Assembly: GCA_027494135.1 (NCBI GenBank)
Contig: JAOSJK010000001.1
Coordinates: 1,529,378-1,593,377 of the forward strand
Reading direction: 5' to 3'
DNA length: 64,000 bases
Source: Acidimicrobiia bacterium
Lineage (GTDB): Bacteria > Actinomycetota > Acidimicrobiia > IMCC26256 > PALSA-610
Shown: piece by piece, positions 1-8,732 of the stretch
Layout: each line of letters opens with the position of its first letter
How positions within the stretch are numbered: position 1 is the first letter of the stretch
Program-made: the position numbers and the translations under genes
The notes under the pieces: model-generated
Database searches by the model: none
Seen by the model: the letters and a program-made list of their open reading frames with translations, nothing else
What the model was told of the DNA's origin: nothing

Positions 1-765
1 GGACTGGCAACGGTCCTGATCGGCGACGACCCGGGCTCGCACGTTTACGTCCGCAGCAAGCACCGTGCCTGCGCCGACCTGGGCGTCGCCTCGTGGAGGC
101 ACGACCTCGCCGCCGACTCGTCGCGAGAGGAGGTGCTCGACCTGATCGCGCAGCTCAACGCGAATCCCCAGGTCGACGGATACCTGATCCAGTACCCGGT
201 CCCCGACCACCTCGACTACTCGGAGCTGATCCTCGCCGTCGACCCGACGAAGGACGTCGACGGTCTGCACCCGCAGAACCTCGGGTTCCTAGCGCTCGGG
301 GTGCCCGGCCACCCGAGGCCCGGTACGCCGCAGGGCATCGTGGAGCTGCTGGTTCGGCACAAGGTGCCGATCGAGGAGCGCCACGTCGTGATCGTCGGGC
401 GGGGGCCCACCGTCGGAAGGCCCCTCTCGATGCTCCTGTCGTTGAAGGCCGAGCACGCGAACGCGACCGTCACGCAGTGCCACACCGGCACGCACTTCCT
501 CCCCGAGTTCACACGTCAGGCAGACATCCTCGTCGCCGCGACCGGGAGAGCGGAGCTGATCACGGCCGACATGGTCAAGCCCGGCGCAGCCGTTCTCGAT
601 GTGGGCATCACGCGCACCGACGAGGGGATCGCCGGTGACGTCGCCGGCGACGTGATGGATGTGGCCGCTTGGGTCGCTCCGGTACCGGGCGGGGTCGGCC
701 CGATGACGATCGCGATGCTGCTGCGCTCGACCGTCGAGGCGGCCGAGCGGAGGGCCGGAGCATGA
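1..765 (+). CDS. folD: Bifunctional methylene-THF dehydrogenase/cyclohydrolase FolD (5' truncated)
   Basis: FolD interconverts 5,10-methylene-THF and 10-formyl-THF in cytosolic one-carbon metabolism. The frame is open from base 1, so the N-terminus lies outside the window; about 254 residues remain of a family of about 285. Visible signatures are YVRSK (the catalytic Lys region) near the start, DGYLIQYPVP at about residues 59-68, VDGLHP, the GRGPTVGRP dinucleotide-binding loop, and the C-terminal PVPGGVGPMTIAML motif. The stop codon overlaps the ATG of the next gene (ATGA), so the two are probably cotranscribed. Confidence 0.95.
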   Translation, partial: GLATVLIGDDPGSHVYVRSKHRACADLGVASWRHDLAADSSREEVLDLIAQLNANPQVDGYLIQYPVPDHLDYSELILAVDPTKDVDGLHPQNLGFLALGVPGHPRPGTPQGIVELLVRHKVPIEERHVVIVGRGPTVGRPLSMLLSLKAEHANATVTQCHTGTHFLPEFTRQADILVAATGRAELITADMVKPGAAVLDVGITRTDEGIAGDVAGDVMDVAAWVAPVPGGVGPMTIAMLLRSTVEAAERRAGA

Positions 766-986
766 CTGCCAATCCCGAGCACTCACCTGGCGCCGCAGCG
801 GAAGCGTGTCCGCTCTGCGGTGCACCCGTCGCCCCCGGCTCGCCGCGGTGCGCGGAGTGCGGCCTGCACCAGTCGACGGGGCCGGAGAGACCGAACCCGT
901 TCACCGCCGCGAGCCTCTGGGCGCTCGCCGGCCTTCTCGCCGTCGTCTATGCCCTCACGGTCGTCGCGGTCATGGTCGCCCGCTGA
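762..986 (+). CDS. Small zinc-ribbon membrane protein
   Basis: This 74-residue protein has a CPLC and a CAEC pair spaced like a zinc ribbon at about residues 17-35. A single hydrophobic segment (about 48-72, rich in Ala, Leu and Val) ends in a C-terminal VAR. The likely topology is a cytosolic zinc knuckle on one membrane helix. The ATG overlaps the folD stop. I do not recognise a specific function; small proteins of this type often follow housekeeping genes in actinobacteria. Confidence 0.75.
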   Translation: MTANPEHSPGAAAEACPLCGAPVAPGSPRCAECGLHQSTGPERPNPFTAASLWALAGLLAVVYALTVVAVMVAR

Positions 987-1046
987 GGCGTCCTGCTCGG
1001 CTCGACCCGACCGCGCGTACCGGCGGTTGGTCGGAGCGGCGGCTCA

Positions 1047-1483
1047 TCAGGAGCTAGCACGCGCGAAGGCGGCAATCTCGCGCACGTACGCCGGGTAGGC
1101 GTCGAGCAACACGCCGATCGCCTCTGCAACGGACTCAACGCGAATGTCGGCGTAGCGATGGACGAGGACGTTGCGCAGGCCCGCGGTCGGGGCAAGCCGC
1201 TCGGCGAGCTCTGCGGAGAGAGCGTTGGCGCGCGCTGCGGCCTCGAATGATGATCGACCGGTATCCGGGGCTACGCCGAGAACTGAAGCGGCGATGTGCG
1301 CGTTCACGTCGACTGCCAGATCCACGATCACCTGGATGAGGCGCTCGGATGCGGCACGGGTGAGGGGCTCATCGCGTAGGCGGTCGGCGGAGATCCCCCG
1401 TAGGGGGATAGCTCGTCGAGCGCCGTTCTGATCAGCGTCAGCCGCGCGGTGACGACGCCGATGTCGAGGAGCGAAGGTGTCAT
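1047..1483 (-). CDS. hepT: HepT-like HEPN toxin (DUF86), frameshifted
   Basis: HEPN-family RNase toxin, partner of the MntA nucleotidyltransferase. The start ATG overlaps the stop of mntA (ATGA). The N-terminus reads MTPSLLDIGVVTARLTLIR in one frame. From about residue 30 it continues in another frame with the AASERLIQ helix and the HEPN catalytic motif RNVLVH followed by RY, typical of HepT. The frame break falls between 1395 and 1407, where the reverse strand reads CCCCC TAC GGGGG; one extra G restores a normal HepT. Either a sequencing indel or a true inactivating mutation could explain it. A broken toxin beside an intact antitoxin would be tolerated, so this case is less clear-cut than the frameshifts in metabolic genes. 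Confidence 0.75.
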
Positions 1484-1893
1484 CTCGCGAGCAGGTCGAG
1501 CTGGAGAGCGCGGAGCCAGGCCGTGTCGCGCCGCTCGGCGAGCGCCGCCATCTGGGCGATCGCGTATGCACCCGGCTCGTCCTCGTAGAGCGGGGTGCCG
1601 ACGAGAGCCTCCGCGCGCAAGACGGGGCCGGCATCATCGAGGAGGGCCAGGTCGACACGGTCGCAACCCGAGACGCGGGTCAGGGCGTCGATGAGGCCGA
1701 GCACGTCTGGGGCGCCCCGGAAGCTCACAGCGACGTCGAGGTCGTTGGGCTCCTTGGCCCCATCTCTCGCCGCAGTCCCGAACAACCCGAGCAGGCGTAC
1801 ACCCAGTAGGCGGCACAAGTTGTCGAGCTCTCCGGAGTCGGCGGCCGCGACCAACCGTCGAGCTCCCTCACGGACTCCGGCATCGTCGTTCAC
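1480..1893 (-). CDS. mntA: MntA-like nucleotidyltransferase antitoxin
   Basis: 137-residue minimal nucleotidyltransferase. The signature GLFGTAARDG followed by NDLDVAV (about residues 36-55) matches the GSxxxG...DxD motif of MNT proteins, although the usual Ser is Thr here. A third acidic residue lies in RVDLALL. MntA antitoxins AMPylate or poly-adenylylate a Tyr of HepT and so neutralise its RNase activity. The gene is upstream of hepT with an ATGA overlap, the classic order for this type VII toxin-antitoxin pair. It is divergent from the gene at 2044. Confidence 0.85.
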   Translation of the reverse strand: MNDDAGVREGARRLVAAADSGELDNLCRLLGVRLLGLFGTAARDGAKEPNDLDVAVSFRGAPDVLGLIDALTRVSGCDRVDLALLDDAGPVLRAEALVGTPLYEDEPGAYAIAQMAALAERRDTAWLRALQLDLLAR

Positions 1894-1990
1894 GTCCGGT
1901 CATGGTACCGACGGGGTGTGGTAGCAGCGCGTCTCGTCGATCCGGGCCGCGTTGGGCCCTGGGGCCCCGCCATTCGCTGCAAGTGCGGGC

Positions 1991-2013
1991 GAAGTACTAC
2001 GATTATGAAGTAC
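1991..2013. promoter_or_regulatory. Direct repeat GAAGTAC x2, candidate operator
   Basis: GAAGTAC occurs at 1991-1997 and 2007-2013, a 16-bp phase, in a locally AT-richer patch between the divergent mntA and the gene at 2044. Short direct repeats ahead of a ribbon-helix-helix gene are a common arrangement for autoregulation. No experimental support; inferred from position and repetition only. Confidence 0.35.
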
Positions 2014-2043
2014 GACTTAACAGTAGGATGACCGCTGGGTAGC

Positions 2044-3033
2044 ATGGCCGCCATGAAGCTGAGCATCAGCGTTCCTGACGACCTCTGGACCTCCGTGGCA
2101 CGAGAGGGCGAAGCGCCGTCCCACACCGTTCAGCGGGCACTGCGAGAGACCGCCTCACGAAGTGCCACCGCCGAGGTCGACTTCAGCGGGCTGCCACGGT
2201 CGGTTCGGGACGCGCTCGTCGCGGCGTGTGAGGACAACGCTCGCGAGGCACACGAACTCGAGAACATCGCGGTGGAGTTGGCCGTCGTGTGCTCACGGCT
2301 GCTTCCGTGGCGCCGGCTCGACGCGTACGCGGGGGCCGTTCATCCCGGCGCCTTCCTGCGCGACGAACTGGTGAAGCTGGCGCTCGAGGATGTCGACCCG
2401 CTCTCCAAACTCTACGTTGACGACGACGCCGTCGGTCGGCGGGTCGACGACACCGATGAGGAGCAGGGCGTGGGCGCCAGGGTCAGCGATCTGCACCTGG
2501 CTGAGGAGTTGCCTCTGGCCGCGCTCTCGGAGGAGGAGGAGCGGGAGTACGGACCCTGGTTGAGTCAGCTCGTGTCGCGCATGGCCGGGGGCCGTCCGAT
2601 TGACTGCGGCGACTACGACGAGCAGGTGCAGGCGGCGCACCTCATCGCGGCGCGGCAGAACTCGGGTCTGACTGCCACGGAGCTCATACGACTCAATCGA
2701 CTTACCCGTGGTGACGCCGACGGCGACGAGGACGAAGGTGTCGACGACGACGTGCGACTCGAGCAGGCGATGCAGAGATCGGCGGATGAGAGAGACCAGA
2801 TGCTGAAGAGCGCGCTCGAGGACATCGAGCACCGCCGCCGCACCGGTGAGCGCTTCAGCAGCCATCCGTGGGGAACCTTGAGGGGCATGCTGGACGACGT
2901 GGGAATGATCCTCGATCTGCTCAGCGTCCTCGAAGTCGGCCCCACATTCGCAGCTGCATTCGACAAGGCGATGTACGCGATCCGAGACCGAGTCCGTGCC
3001 GCCATCGCGGTGCGCGGTGAGGAGCCGTCATGA
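2044..3033 (+). CDS. Ribbon-helix-helix-like N-terminus, acidic uncharacterised protein
   Basis: 329 residues. The N-terminus KLSISVPDDLWTSVA resembles the beta strand and first helix of a ribbon-helix-helix DNA-binding domain. The rest is predicted helical and strongly acidic in two patches (about 136-145 and 225-235, the latter with DADGDEDEG). I recognise no catalytic motif. ATG 2053 (MKLSIS) is an equally plausible start. The stop overlaps the start of the NYN-domain gene (ATGA), so the two proteins are made together. An antitoxin or regulator role for this protein is an inference from the RHH-like N-terminus and the nuclease partner. Confidence 0.6.
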   Translation: MAAMKLSISVPDDLWTSVAREGEAPSHTVQRALRETASRSATAEVDFSGLPRSVRDALVAACEDNAREAHELENIAVELAVVCSRLLPWRRLDAYAGAVHPGAFLRDELVKLALEDVDPLSKLYVDDDAVGRRVDDTDEEQGVGARVSDLHLAEELPLAALSEEEEREYGPWLSQLVSRMAGGRPIDCGDYDEQVQAAHLIAARQNSGLTATELIRLNRLTRGDADGDEDEGVDDDVRLEQAMQRSADERDQMLKSALEDIEHRRRTGERFSSHPWGTLRGMLDDVGMILDLLSVLEVGPTFAAAFDKAMYAIRDRVRAAIAVRGEEPS

Positions 3034-3606
3034 GCACTCGACCGATGAAGAGCCCGTCCGCGCCGAAGACGACCGGACGACTTGCGACGCCGGACTATGA
3101 GCGCCTCGCACCCGTTCCTCGCCTCTCGGTGTGTGAAGGCACTCGCCCGAGAACCGCCCATGTCGTGGATCTTGACAACATCGTCGGGCCCCCGGCCCTG
3201 CACGGGGTCTCCGAGCACCGCGCGATCATTGGTGCCGCATATCCGGCGGCTTCGATCGACTACCAGCGTCGCTACGTGCGGGGAGACGACCTGGTATGGG
3301 TCGCGTGCGACGCGAGTTCTGCGCTCGCGGTCGCTCCCTGCTGGCGATCCGGCCAGCTCTCGTGGGGACGCGGACGCGACGGTGCCGACCGGGCGCTGTT
3401 GCGCCACTTCGACATCGCCGCCGCGATCCGCGGTTGCGGGCGCCTGGTGATCGCGTCGGGCGACGGAGTGTTCACCGAGGTTGCACTGGCTGCGCGCCGG
3501 CGGCCTCGAGGTAGTGGTAGTCGCGTGGCCGGGCACGCTCTCGCGCAGGCTCGGCTTCGCGGCGAGCAGTGTTCACTACCTAGGACCCCATCTCGAAGCT
3601 GCGTGA
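3030..3606 (+). CDS. NYN-domain (PIN-like) putative ribonuclease, frameshifted
   Basis: NYN domains are PIN-fold metal-dependent RNases. Visible acidic motifs are VVDLDNI (about residues 46-52), GADRALLRHFDIAAAI and IASGDGVF, which supply the usual Asp ligands. An extra G at about 3479-3480 breaks the frame just after FTE. In the next frame it continues LHWLRAGGLEVVVVAW and ends HLEAA at a TGA at 3604-3606, the normal C-terminal half of a NYN fold. The full product would be about 192 residues. It is translationally coupled to the RHH-like gene upstream, and together they look like a two-gene nuclease/regulator module. Confidence 0.65.
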
Positions 3607-3851
3607 CCCAGGCCCGTCGGAGCTCGGTCGAAGCCGCTTCGGCGGGCTCCGCGGGCGGGGGTAGCGCCAGAGTCCGGTCGTCAGCGCACGTGCCCGCTCG
3701 TCAATCACGCCCTTCCTCAAAATCGCAGGGAATCTGCCCGTCGTGCTTCCAAGTTCCGCTTCCTGGCGTCGTTCCACGCGGAACCTCGGCCGAGGGCGGG
3801 TCGCGAATCCCGTCGCATCTCGCGGGGGCGGGTGGCCGGTACCGTGGTGCC
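3607..3851. other. Gene-free spacer with a short repeated tract
   Basis: No convincing gene here. It contains CGCTTCGGCGGGCTC near 3641 followed by GCGGGGGTAGCG, and a very similar arrangement recurs at about 4760-4793 just before malate dehydrogenase, where TAGCGT looks like a -10 box. A TACCGT box at 3840-3845 lies 6 bases before the next start codon. Confidence 0.4.
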
Positions 3852-4106
3852 GTGCACCCTCGGTCGATTCCGCTCGACACGGACCCAGATGTCTGGGACG
3901 TCCTCGTCGCTCGATGGCGGACGATGACGATCGACGAGAGGGTCACCCTCGTCGATCGGTTGCACGCCGACGTCACCGCGCTGGCGCTGGCCGGCATCCG
4001 TGAGGCGCACCCGTCACTTGCCGAGCGGGAGGTGCTGCATGAGCTCGCTCGCCGGCGTTTCGGCTCCCGCCTCGCCGATGAGGCCTACGGCCGCACGGAA
4101 GGCTGA
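3852..4106 (+). CDS. Small helical partner of nucleotidyltransferase
   Basis: 84 residues from GTG 3852, preceded by a TACCGT box at 3840-3845 that would give a leaderless transcript. The core MTIDERVTLVDRLHADVTAL and the C-terminal RRFGSRLADEAYG are typical of small helical proteins found next to stand-alone nucleotidyltransferases in many bacteria. The stop overlaps the ATG of that nucleotidyltransferase (TGATG). Function unknown; a toxin-antitoxin-like pairing is plausible but not shown. A frame continuous with the upstream NYN region exists, but it is a read-through of the NYN frameshift. Confidence 0.6.
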   Translation: MHPRSIPLDTDPDVWDVLVARWRTMTIDERVTLVDRLHADVTALALAGIREAHPSLAEREVLHELARRRFGSRLADEAYGRTEG

Positions 4107-4699
4107 TGGAAGCCGGGAGCCCGTCGGCACTGGCCGTGCGCTTGGCAGAGGTGTTCGAGGAACTCGGCATTCCCTACGCGCTGGGCGGTTCGCTGGCCAG
4201 CTCGCTCCTGGGAGAACCTCGTACGACGGTCGACGTCGACATCGCTGTGAGACTGGACGTTGTCTCGGGCGAGTCGCTTCTCGAGCGCGTAGGGGGCGAG
4301 CTCTACGTTTCTCTCGCTGCGGCCCGGGAGGCGATTCGGGTGCATTCGTCGTTCAATCTCGTGGACACCGGGAGCGCACTCAAGGTCGACCTCTTCGTTC
4401 TCGGCGACGGCCTTCTCGACCGGATGCAGCTCGGGCGCCGGGTGAGGATCCAATTCCCCGGCACGGAATCGGGCATCTGGGTGACCTCTGCGGAGGACCA
4501 GGTCCTGCGGAAGCTCGACTGGTTTCGCCGTTCGGGTGGCACGTCGGAACGGCAGTGGCGTGACGTCGTCGGGATCTTGCGGGTGCACGCGGATTCCATG
4601 GACATTGACTACATGTCTGAGTCTGCGGCGGAGGTCGGGCTCGGCTCCAACCTCGACGCAGCGCTTCGAGAGGCCCGCCCGTCCGGCCCTTCGGGTTGA
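4106..4699 (+). CDS. Nucleotidyltransferase-fold protein (AbiEii/DUF6036-like)
   Basis: 197 residues. GGSLASSLLGEPRTT followed by VDVDIAV (about residues 28-50) is the nucleotidyltransferase signature of the AbiEii/DUF6036 group, with the DxD metal-binding pair. The later segments LKVDLFVLGD and WVTSAEDQVLRKLDW are also typical of these proteins. It is coupled to the 84-residue protein upstream by a TGATG overlap. Members act as antitoxin or toxin halves in type IV toxin-antitoxin modules; which role applies here cannot be told from sequence. Confidence 0.75.
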   Translation: MEAGSPSALAVRLAEVFEELGIPYALGGSLASSLLGEPRTTVDVDIAVRLDVVSGESLLERVGGELYVSLAAAREAIRVHSSFNLVDTGSALKVDLFVLGDGLLDRMQLGRRVRIQFPGTESGIWVTSAEDQVLRKLDWFRRSGGTSERQWRDVVGILRVHADSMDIDYMSESAAEVGLGSNLDAALREARPSGPSG

Positions 4700-4787
4700 C
4701 GGGTCGTTGCCTTCGTTGGCAGTGGGTTGTGCCTGTTCGTTCTTGGCGCCGCACGCTGTCGCTTCGGCGGGCTCGTCGGAGCGGGGG

Positions 4788-4793
4788 TAGCGT
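4788..4793 (+). promoter_or_regulatory. -10 box TAGCGT for mdh
   Basis: TAGCGT lies 35 bases before the mdh start and is followed by a GAGGAGG ribosome-binding site at about 4816-4822. The same TAnnnT form precedes many genes in this window. Confidence 0.4.
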
Positions 4794-4828
4794 CACGGGG
4801 CCCGATTCGCCGTCCGAGGAGGCCGAAG

Positions 4829-5818
4829 ATGAAGGACCCCGTTCGCGTAGCAGTGACCGGCGCAGCCGGCCAGATCGGCTACAGCCTCCTGTTCCGGATT
4901 GCCAGCGGCCAGATGCTCGGCCCTGACCAGCCCGTCATCCTCCAGATGCTGGAGATCACGCCGGCGCTTCCGTCGCTCGGAGGTGTCGCGATGGAGCTCG
5001 ACGACTGCGCGTTCCCGCTCCTCGCGGGCATGGTGCAGACCGACGACGCGCACAAGGCCTTCGAGGCAGCGAACGTCTGCCTGCTCGTCGGCGCCCGGCC
5101 GCGCACGAAGGGCATGGAGCGCAAGGACCTCCTGGAGGCGAACGGAGCGATCTTCACCGTTCAGGGCAAGGCGATCGCTGCGGGTGCCGCCGACGACGTG
5201 CGCGTGCTCGTCGTAGGGAACCCTGCCAACACGAACGCACTCATCACGATGAACAACGCGCAGGGCGTCCCGAATGACCGGTTCACCGCGATGACCCGTC
5301 TCGACCACAACCGCGCGAAGGCACAGCTCGCCCGGAAGGTTGGCGCGACGGTCGCCGACGTGAAGAAGATGACGATCTGGGGCAACCACTCGGCCACGCA
5401 GTACCCCGATCTGTTCCACGCCGAGGTCGGTGGGCGCAACGCTGCCGAGGCCGTGGGCGACCAGGCATGGCTGGAGGGCACGTTCATCCCCACGGTGCAG
5501 CAGCGGGGGGCGGCGATCATCGAGGCGCGCGGAGCGTCGTCGGCGGCATCGGCTGCGAACGCTGCGATCAGTCACGTCCACGACTGGGTGCTCGGGATGC
5601 CCGATGGCGACTGGGTGAGCATGGGCGTCTGCTCTGACGGCTCCTACGGTGCCGACGCGGGGCTCATCTCCTCGTTCCCCGCGACATGCGAGGACGGGCA
5701 GTGGTCCATCGTGCAGGGACTGGAGATCGATGGCTTCTCCCGCGCCCGGATCGACGCATCCATTGCGGAGCTGCGTGAGGAGCGCGACGCCGTCGAAGAG
5801 CTGGGCCTCCTCGGCTGA
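4829..5818 (+). CDS. mdh: Malate dehydrogenase
   Basis: NAD-dependent oxidation of malate to oxaloacetate in the TCA cycle, cytosolic. 329 residues from ATG 4829, chosen because of the GAGGAGG Shine-Dalgarno and the conserved N-terminus. Visible are the Rossmann loop [10 protein letters not shown] (about 10-19), the substrate-binding [14 protein letters not shown] segment with its Arg residues, [10 protein letters not shown], the catalytic His in [11 protein letters not shown], and the late DGSYG loop. The length and motifs are those of the cytosolic-type (class 2) MDH. Fumarase and, further on, succinate dehydrogenase genes also lie in the window. Confidence 0.97.
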   Translation: MKDPVRVAVTGAAGQIGYSLLFRIASGQMLGPDQPVILQMLEITPALPSLGGVAMELDDCAFPLLAGMVQTDDAHKAFEAANVCLLVGARPRTKGMERKDLLEANGAIFTVQGKAIAAGAADDVRVLVVGNPANTNALITMNNAQGVPNDRFTAMTRLDHNRAKAQLARKVGATVADVKKMTIWGNHSATQYPDLFHAEVGGRNAAEAVGDQAWLEGTFIPTVQQRGAAIIEARGASSAASAANAAISHVHDWVLGMPDGDWVSMGVCSDGSYGADAGLISSFPATCEDGQWSIVQGLEIDGFSRARIDASIAELREERDAVEELGLLG

Positions 5819-5870
5819 GCAGGCGCACCTAGGCATACCTGCCCGGCGGATCGCCGCGGTGGCACCGGGG

Positions 5871-5876
5871 TAGCGT
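5871..5876 (+). promoter_or_regulatory. -10 box TAGCGT for ogt
   Basis: TAGCGT 41 bases before the ogt ATG; GGAGGAGG follows as the ribosome-binding site. Confidence 0.4.
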
Positions 5877-5916
5877 GGGACGGTTCTCGTGGAGCCGGCC
5901 CGGAGGAGGAACGACC

Positions 5917-6429
5917 ATGGCAGATCTTCGCTGGTGGCGACAGGAGACCCCGTTCGGGGAGGTGACGGTCGTCGTGTCCGACGCCGGCGTGGTTGCGGTC
6001 GGTCTCCCCGGCGGCGACGGAATCGATGCACTGCTCGACTCGGCACTGCCCGAACGCGACGAGTCGGTTGCGGCCGCTCTCGGCGACTGGATGGCCGGGC
6101 ACAGCCACCGCATGGATCTCCCCGTCGACCTCGACGCCACAGGGATCACCGGATTCCGCCGCACGGTGTTGGAGACGCTCAACCGCGAAGTCGGCTGGGG
6201 GGAGACAGTGAGCTACGGGGAGCTGGCAGCGATGTCCGGCCGCCCGAAGGCCGCCCGAGCCGTTGGCGCCGCGATGTCAACCAACCCGGTGCCGTTCGTG
6301 ATCCCGTGCCACAGGGTGATCGCCGCCGGGGGTCGCATAGGCGGCTACGGCGGCGCCTGGTCCGATGGTGGCGGCACCGAGCTCAAGCGCCGCCTGCTGG
6401 CCCGCGAGGGCGTCACCACCAAGGACTGA
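5917..6429 (+). CDS. ogt: Methylated-DNA-protein cysteine methyltransferase
   Basis: Suicide repair protein that transfers alkyl groups from O6-alkylguanine to its own cysteine. 170 residues from ATG 5917, preceded by GGAGGAGGAACG. The active-site motif VIPCHRV is at about residues 128-134, with Arg-containing SGRPKAARAVGAAM before it and GGYGG after. The N-terminal domain is short, as in Ogt/MGT proteins. An upstream in-frame ATG at 5875 is less likely because it lacks a ribosome-binding site. The fumarase gene follows after four bases. Confidence 0.93.
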   Translation: MADLRWWRQETPFGEVTVVVSDAGVVAVGLPGGDGIDALLDSALPERDESVAAALGDWMAGHSHRMDLPVDLDATGITGFRRTVLETLNREVGWGETVSYGELAAMSGRPKAARAVGAAMSTNPVPFVIPCHRVIAAGGRIGGYGGAWSDGGGTELKRRLLAREGVTTKD

Positions 6430-6433
6430 GCCA

Positions 6434-7284
6434 ATGACCCTCCGGGAGATCGACGTCGCCGACGTGACGGCGGCGATCCGCCAGATGTGCGTGGACGCCG
6501 CCTACAAGCTCGGCGACGACGTCGTGGCCGCCATCAGAGGTGCGCGCGACCGGGAGGAGAGCCCGGTGGGCAGGGACGTCTTGGGCGCCCTTCTCGACAA
6601 TGCAGCCGTCGCAGCCGAGGGCGTCTTCCCCTACTGCCAGGACACCGGCTCGGCAGTCGTGTTCATGGACGTCGGCCAGGACGTGCACCTGGTGGGCGGC
6701 GATGTGGTCGAGGCGGTCGACGAGGGCGTCCGGCAGGGCTACTCCGAGGGCTATCTCCGGGCGTCGATCGTCGCCGACCCGATAGGCGGGCGCGCCAACA
6801 CCGGCGACAACACTCCGGCGTTCCTGCACACCCGCATCGTCCCCGGCGACCGGGTGCGCATCACGGTCGACGCGAAGGGCGGCGGCTCGGAGAACAAGAG
6901 CCGTCACGTGATGCTCGTACCGGCCGACGGCATGGAGGGCGTGAGGCGGTTCGCGCTCGAGACGGTCACCAAGGCCGGGGCCGACTGCTGCCCGCCGGGG
7001 ATCATCGGAGTGGGCGTGGGTGGCAACTTCGAGTGGTCGGCGATCCTCGCGAAGGCGCGCTGCTGCGCCACGTGGGAGAGGCAAGCGGCGACCCGGAGGT
7101 GGCCGAGTTCGAGCGGAGCCTCCTGGCCGACATCCAGGCACTCGGTATCGGCCCGCAGGCCATGGGGGGCACGGTCTCCGCGTTCGCCGTGCACGTGGAG
7201 ACGATGCCGACCCACATCGCCTCGCTGCCCGTTGCGGTGAACATCGAGTGCCACGCGCACCGCACGCGCACGGTCGAGCTGTAG
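6434..7284 (+). CDS. Fumarate hydratase class I, alpha subunit (frameshifted)
   Basis: Iron-sulfur hydro-lyase subunit of the class I fumarase/L(+)-tartrate dehydratase family, converting fumarate to malate. Cluster-ligand cysteines are visible in [12 protein letters not shown] (about 61-72) and [17 protein letters not shown] (about 181-197); GGGSENKSR is also typical. At about 7055 the frame breaks: one missing base after LAK. The next frame continues [18 protein letters not shown] and ends in [10 protein letters not shown] at 7284, giving about 283 residues, normal for an alpha subunit. The tartrate-dehydratase alternative (TtdA) cannot be excluded by sequence, but the TCA neighbours favour fumarase. 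Confidence 0.85.
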
Positions 7285-7295
7285 GGCTGTCTGAC

Positions 7296-8732
7296 GTGGC
7301 GGGCCCGGACCGGGTGGAGCGGGACTCCCTCGGCGAGGTGACGGTCCCGTCGGGGGTCAGGTGGGGGCCGCAGACGCAGCGGGCCGTGGAGAACTTCCCG
7401 GTGTCGGGTCTGCGCCTGGAGAGGCGACTGCTCTGGGCCCTCGGCCTGATCAAGGCCGAGGCTGCGCGGGTCAACGGCTCGCTGCGTGACGTGCCGGCAG
7501 TCACCAAGCCGGTCGCCGAGGCCATCGCGGCGGCGGCGGAGGAGGTTGCCGTCGGAGACCACGACGACCAGTTCCCGGTCGACATCTTCCAGACCGGTTC
7601 CGGCACCTCCTCGCACATGAACGTCAACGAGGTGATCGCGAACCTGGCAGGCGAGCGTCTCGGCGCTCAGGTGCACCCGAACGACCAGGTCAATGCCTCG
7701 CAGTCGTCGAACGACGTCTTCCCCTCGGCGGTGCACCTTGCCGTCACCGCGGCGCTGGCCGACGATCTCATCCCGGCGCTCGCTCACCTGGCGAGGGTGC
7801 TCCGGCGGCGCCGTCGCGACTTCGCCGGCGTCGTGAAGGCCGGCCGTACCCACCTGATGGACGCGGCGCCGGTGACGCTCGGCCAGGAGTTCGGTGGCTA
7901 CGCGACCCAGGTGGAGCAAGGCGTGGCCCGCATCGAGGTCTGCGTGCCGCGCGTCGGCGCGCTGAACCTCGGCGGATCCGCGGTGGGAACCGGCCTCAAC
8001 GTGCCGAAGGGCTTCGCCGGGCGTGTGATCGGGCGCCTTGCGGACCGAACCGGCCTCCCTCTCACCGCGGCGCGCGACCCCTTCGCGGCGACCGGGGCGC
8101 GCGACGCGCTCGTCGACGCGTCCGGCGCGTTGCGCACCTACGCGGTATCTCTCGTCAAGATCGCGAACGACCTGCGCTGGATGGGGAGCGGGCCGCGGGC
8201 CGGACTGGGCGAGATCGCGCTGCCCGAGCTCCAACCGGGCTCCTCGATGATGCCCGGCAAGGTGAACCCCGTTGTGCCCGAGGTCGTGGCCCAGGTGGCC
8301 GCGCAGGTGATCGGCAACGACGCCACCGTCGCCTTCGCGGGGTCGCAGGGCGCCTTCGAGATGAACGTCTACGTACCTGTGATGGCGCGCAACCTTCTCG
8401 AATCGATCCGGCTGCTGGGGAACGCTTCCCGGCTGCTCGCGGATCGTTGCATCGCCGGGATCGAGGCCGATGTCGCCAGGTGCCGGGAGAACGCCGAGGC
8501 CTCGCCCGCCGTCGCGACCGCCCTCAACCCCCATCTCGGCTATGAGGTGGTGGCCGAGGTGGTGCAGGAGTCGGTGCGCACCGGGAGATCCGTCCGCGAC
8601 GTCGTCCTGCGTAGAAGACTGATGACGCCACGGGACCTCGATCGGGTTCTGGACCTCGATGCGATGACCCGCGGCGGGGTGATCGGCGAGCAGGCCGGCG
8701 CAGCGCCGCGGCGGAAGGGAAGACAAAGCTGA
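7296..8732 (+). CDS. fumC: Fumarate hydratase class II
   Basis: Iron-independent fumarase, cytosolic, homotetrameric. 478 residues from GTG 7296 (GTG 7314 also possible). Signature [12 protein letters not shown] carries the catalytic loop; other family motifs are [32 protein letters not shown] and AGRTHLMDA. No frameshift is visible. It starts 12 bases after the class I alpha gene, and its TGA overlaps the ATG of the class I beta gene (TGATG). This places a class II fumarase inside a class I fumarase operon, an unusual arrangement. Confidence 0.95.
   Translation: MAGPDRVERDSLGEVTVPSGVRWGPQTQRAVENFPVSGLRLERRLLWALGLIKAEAARVNGSLRDVPAVTKPVAEAIAAAAEEVAVGDHDDQFPVDIFQTGSGTSSHMNVNEVIANLAGERLGAQVHPNDQVNASQSSNDVFPSAVHLAVTAALADDLIPALAHLARVLRRRRRDFAGVVKAGRTHLMDAAPVTLGQEFGGYATQVEQGVARIEVCVPRVGALNLGGSAVGTGLNVPKGFAGRVIGRLADRTGLPLTAARDPFAATGARDALVDASGALRTYAVSLVKIANDLRWMGSGPRAGLGEIALPELQPGSSMMPGKVNPVVPEVVAQVAAQVIGNDATVAFAGSQGAFEMNVYVPVMARNLLESIRLLGNASRLLADRCIAGIEADVARCRENAEASPAVATALNPHLGYEVVAEVVQESVRTGRSVRDVVLRRRLMTPRDLDRVLDLDAMTRGGVIGEQAGAAPRRKGRQS

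Noticed and set aside
7020..7295. N-terminal extension of fumC upstream of GTG 7296
   Set aside because: That stretch is the other frame of the class I fumarase alpha gene and carries no fumarase class II sequence.
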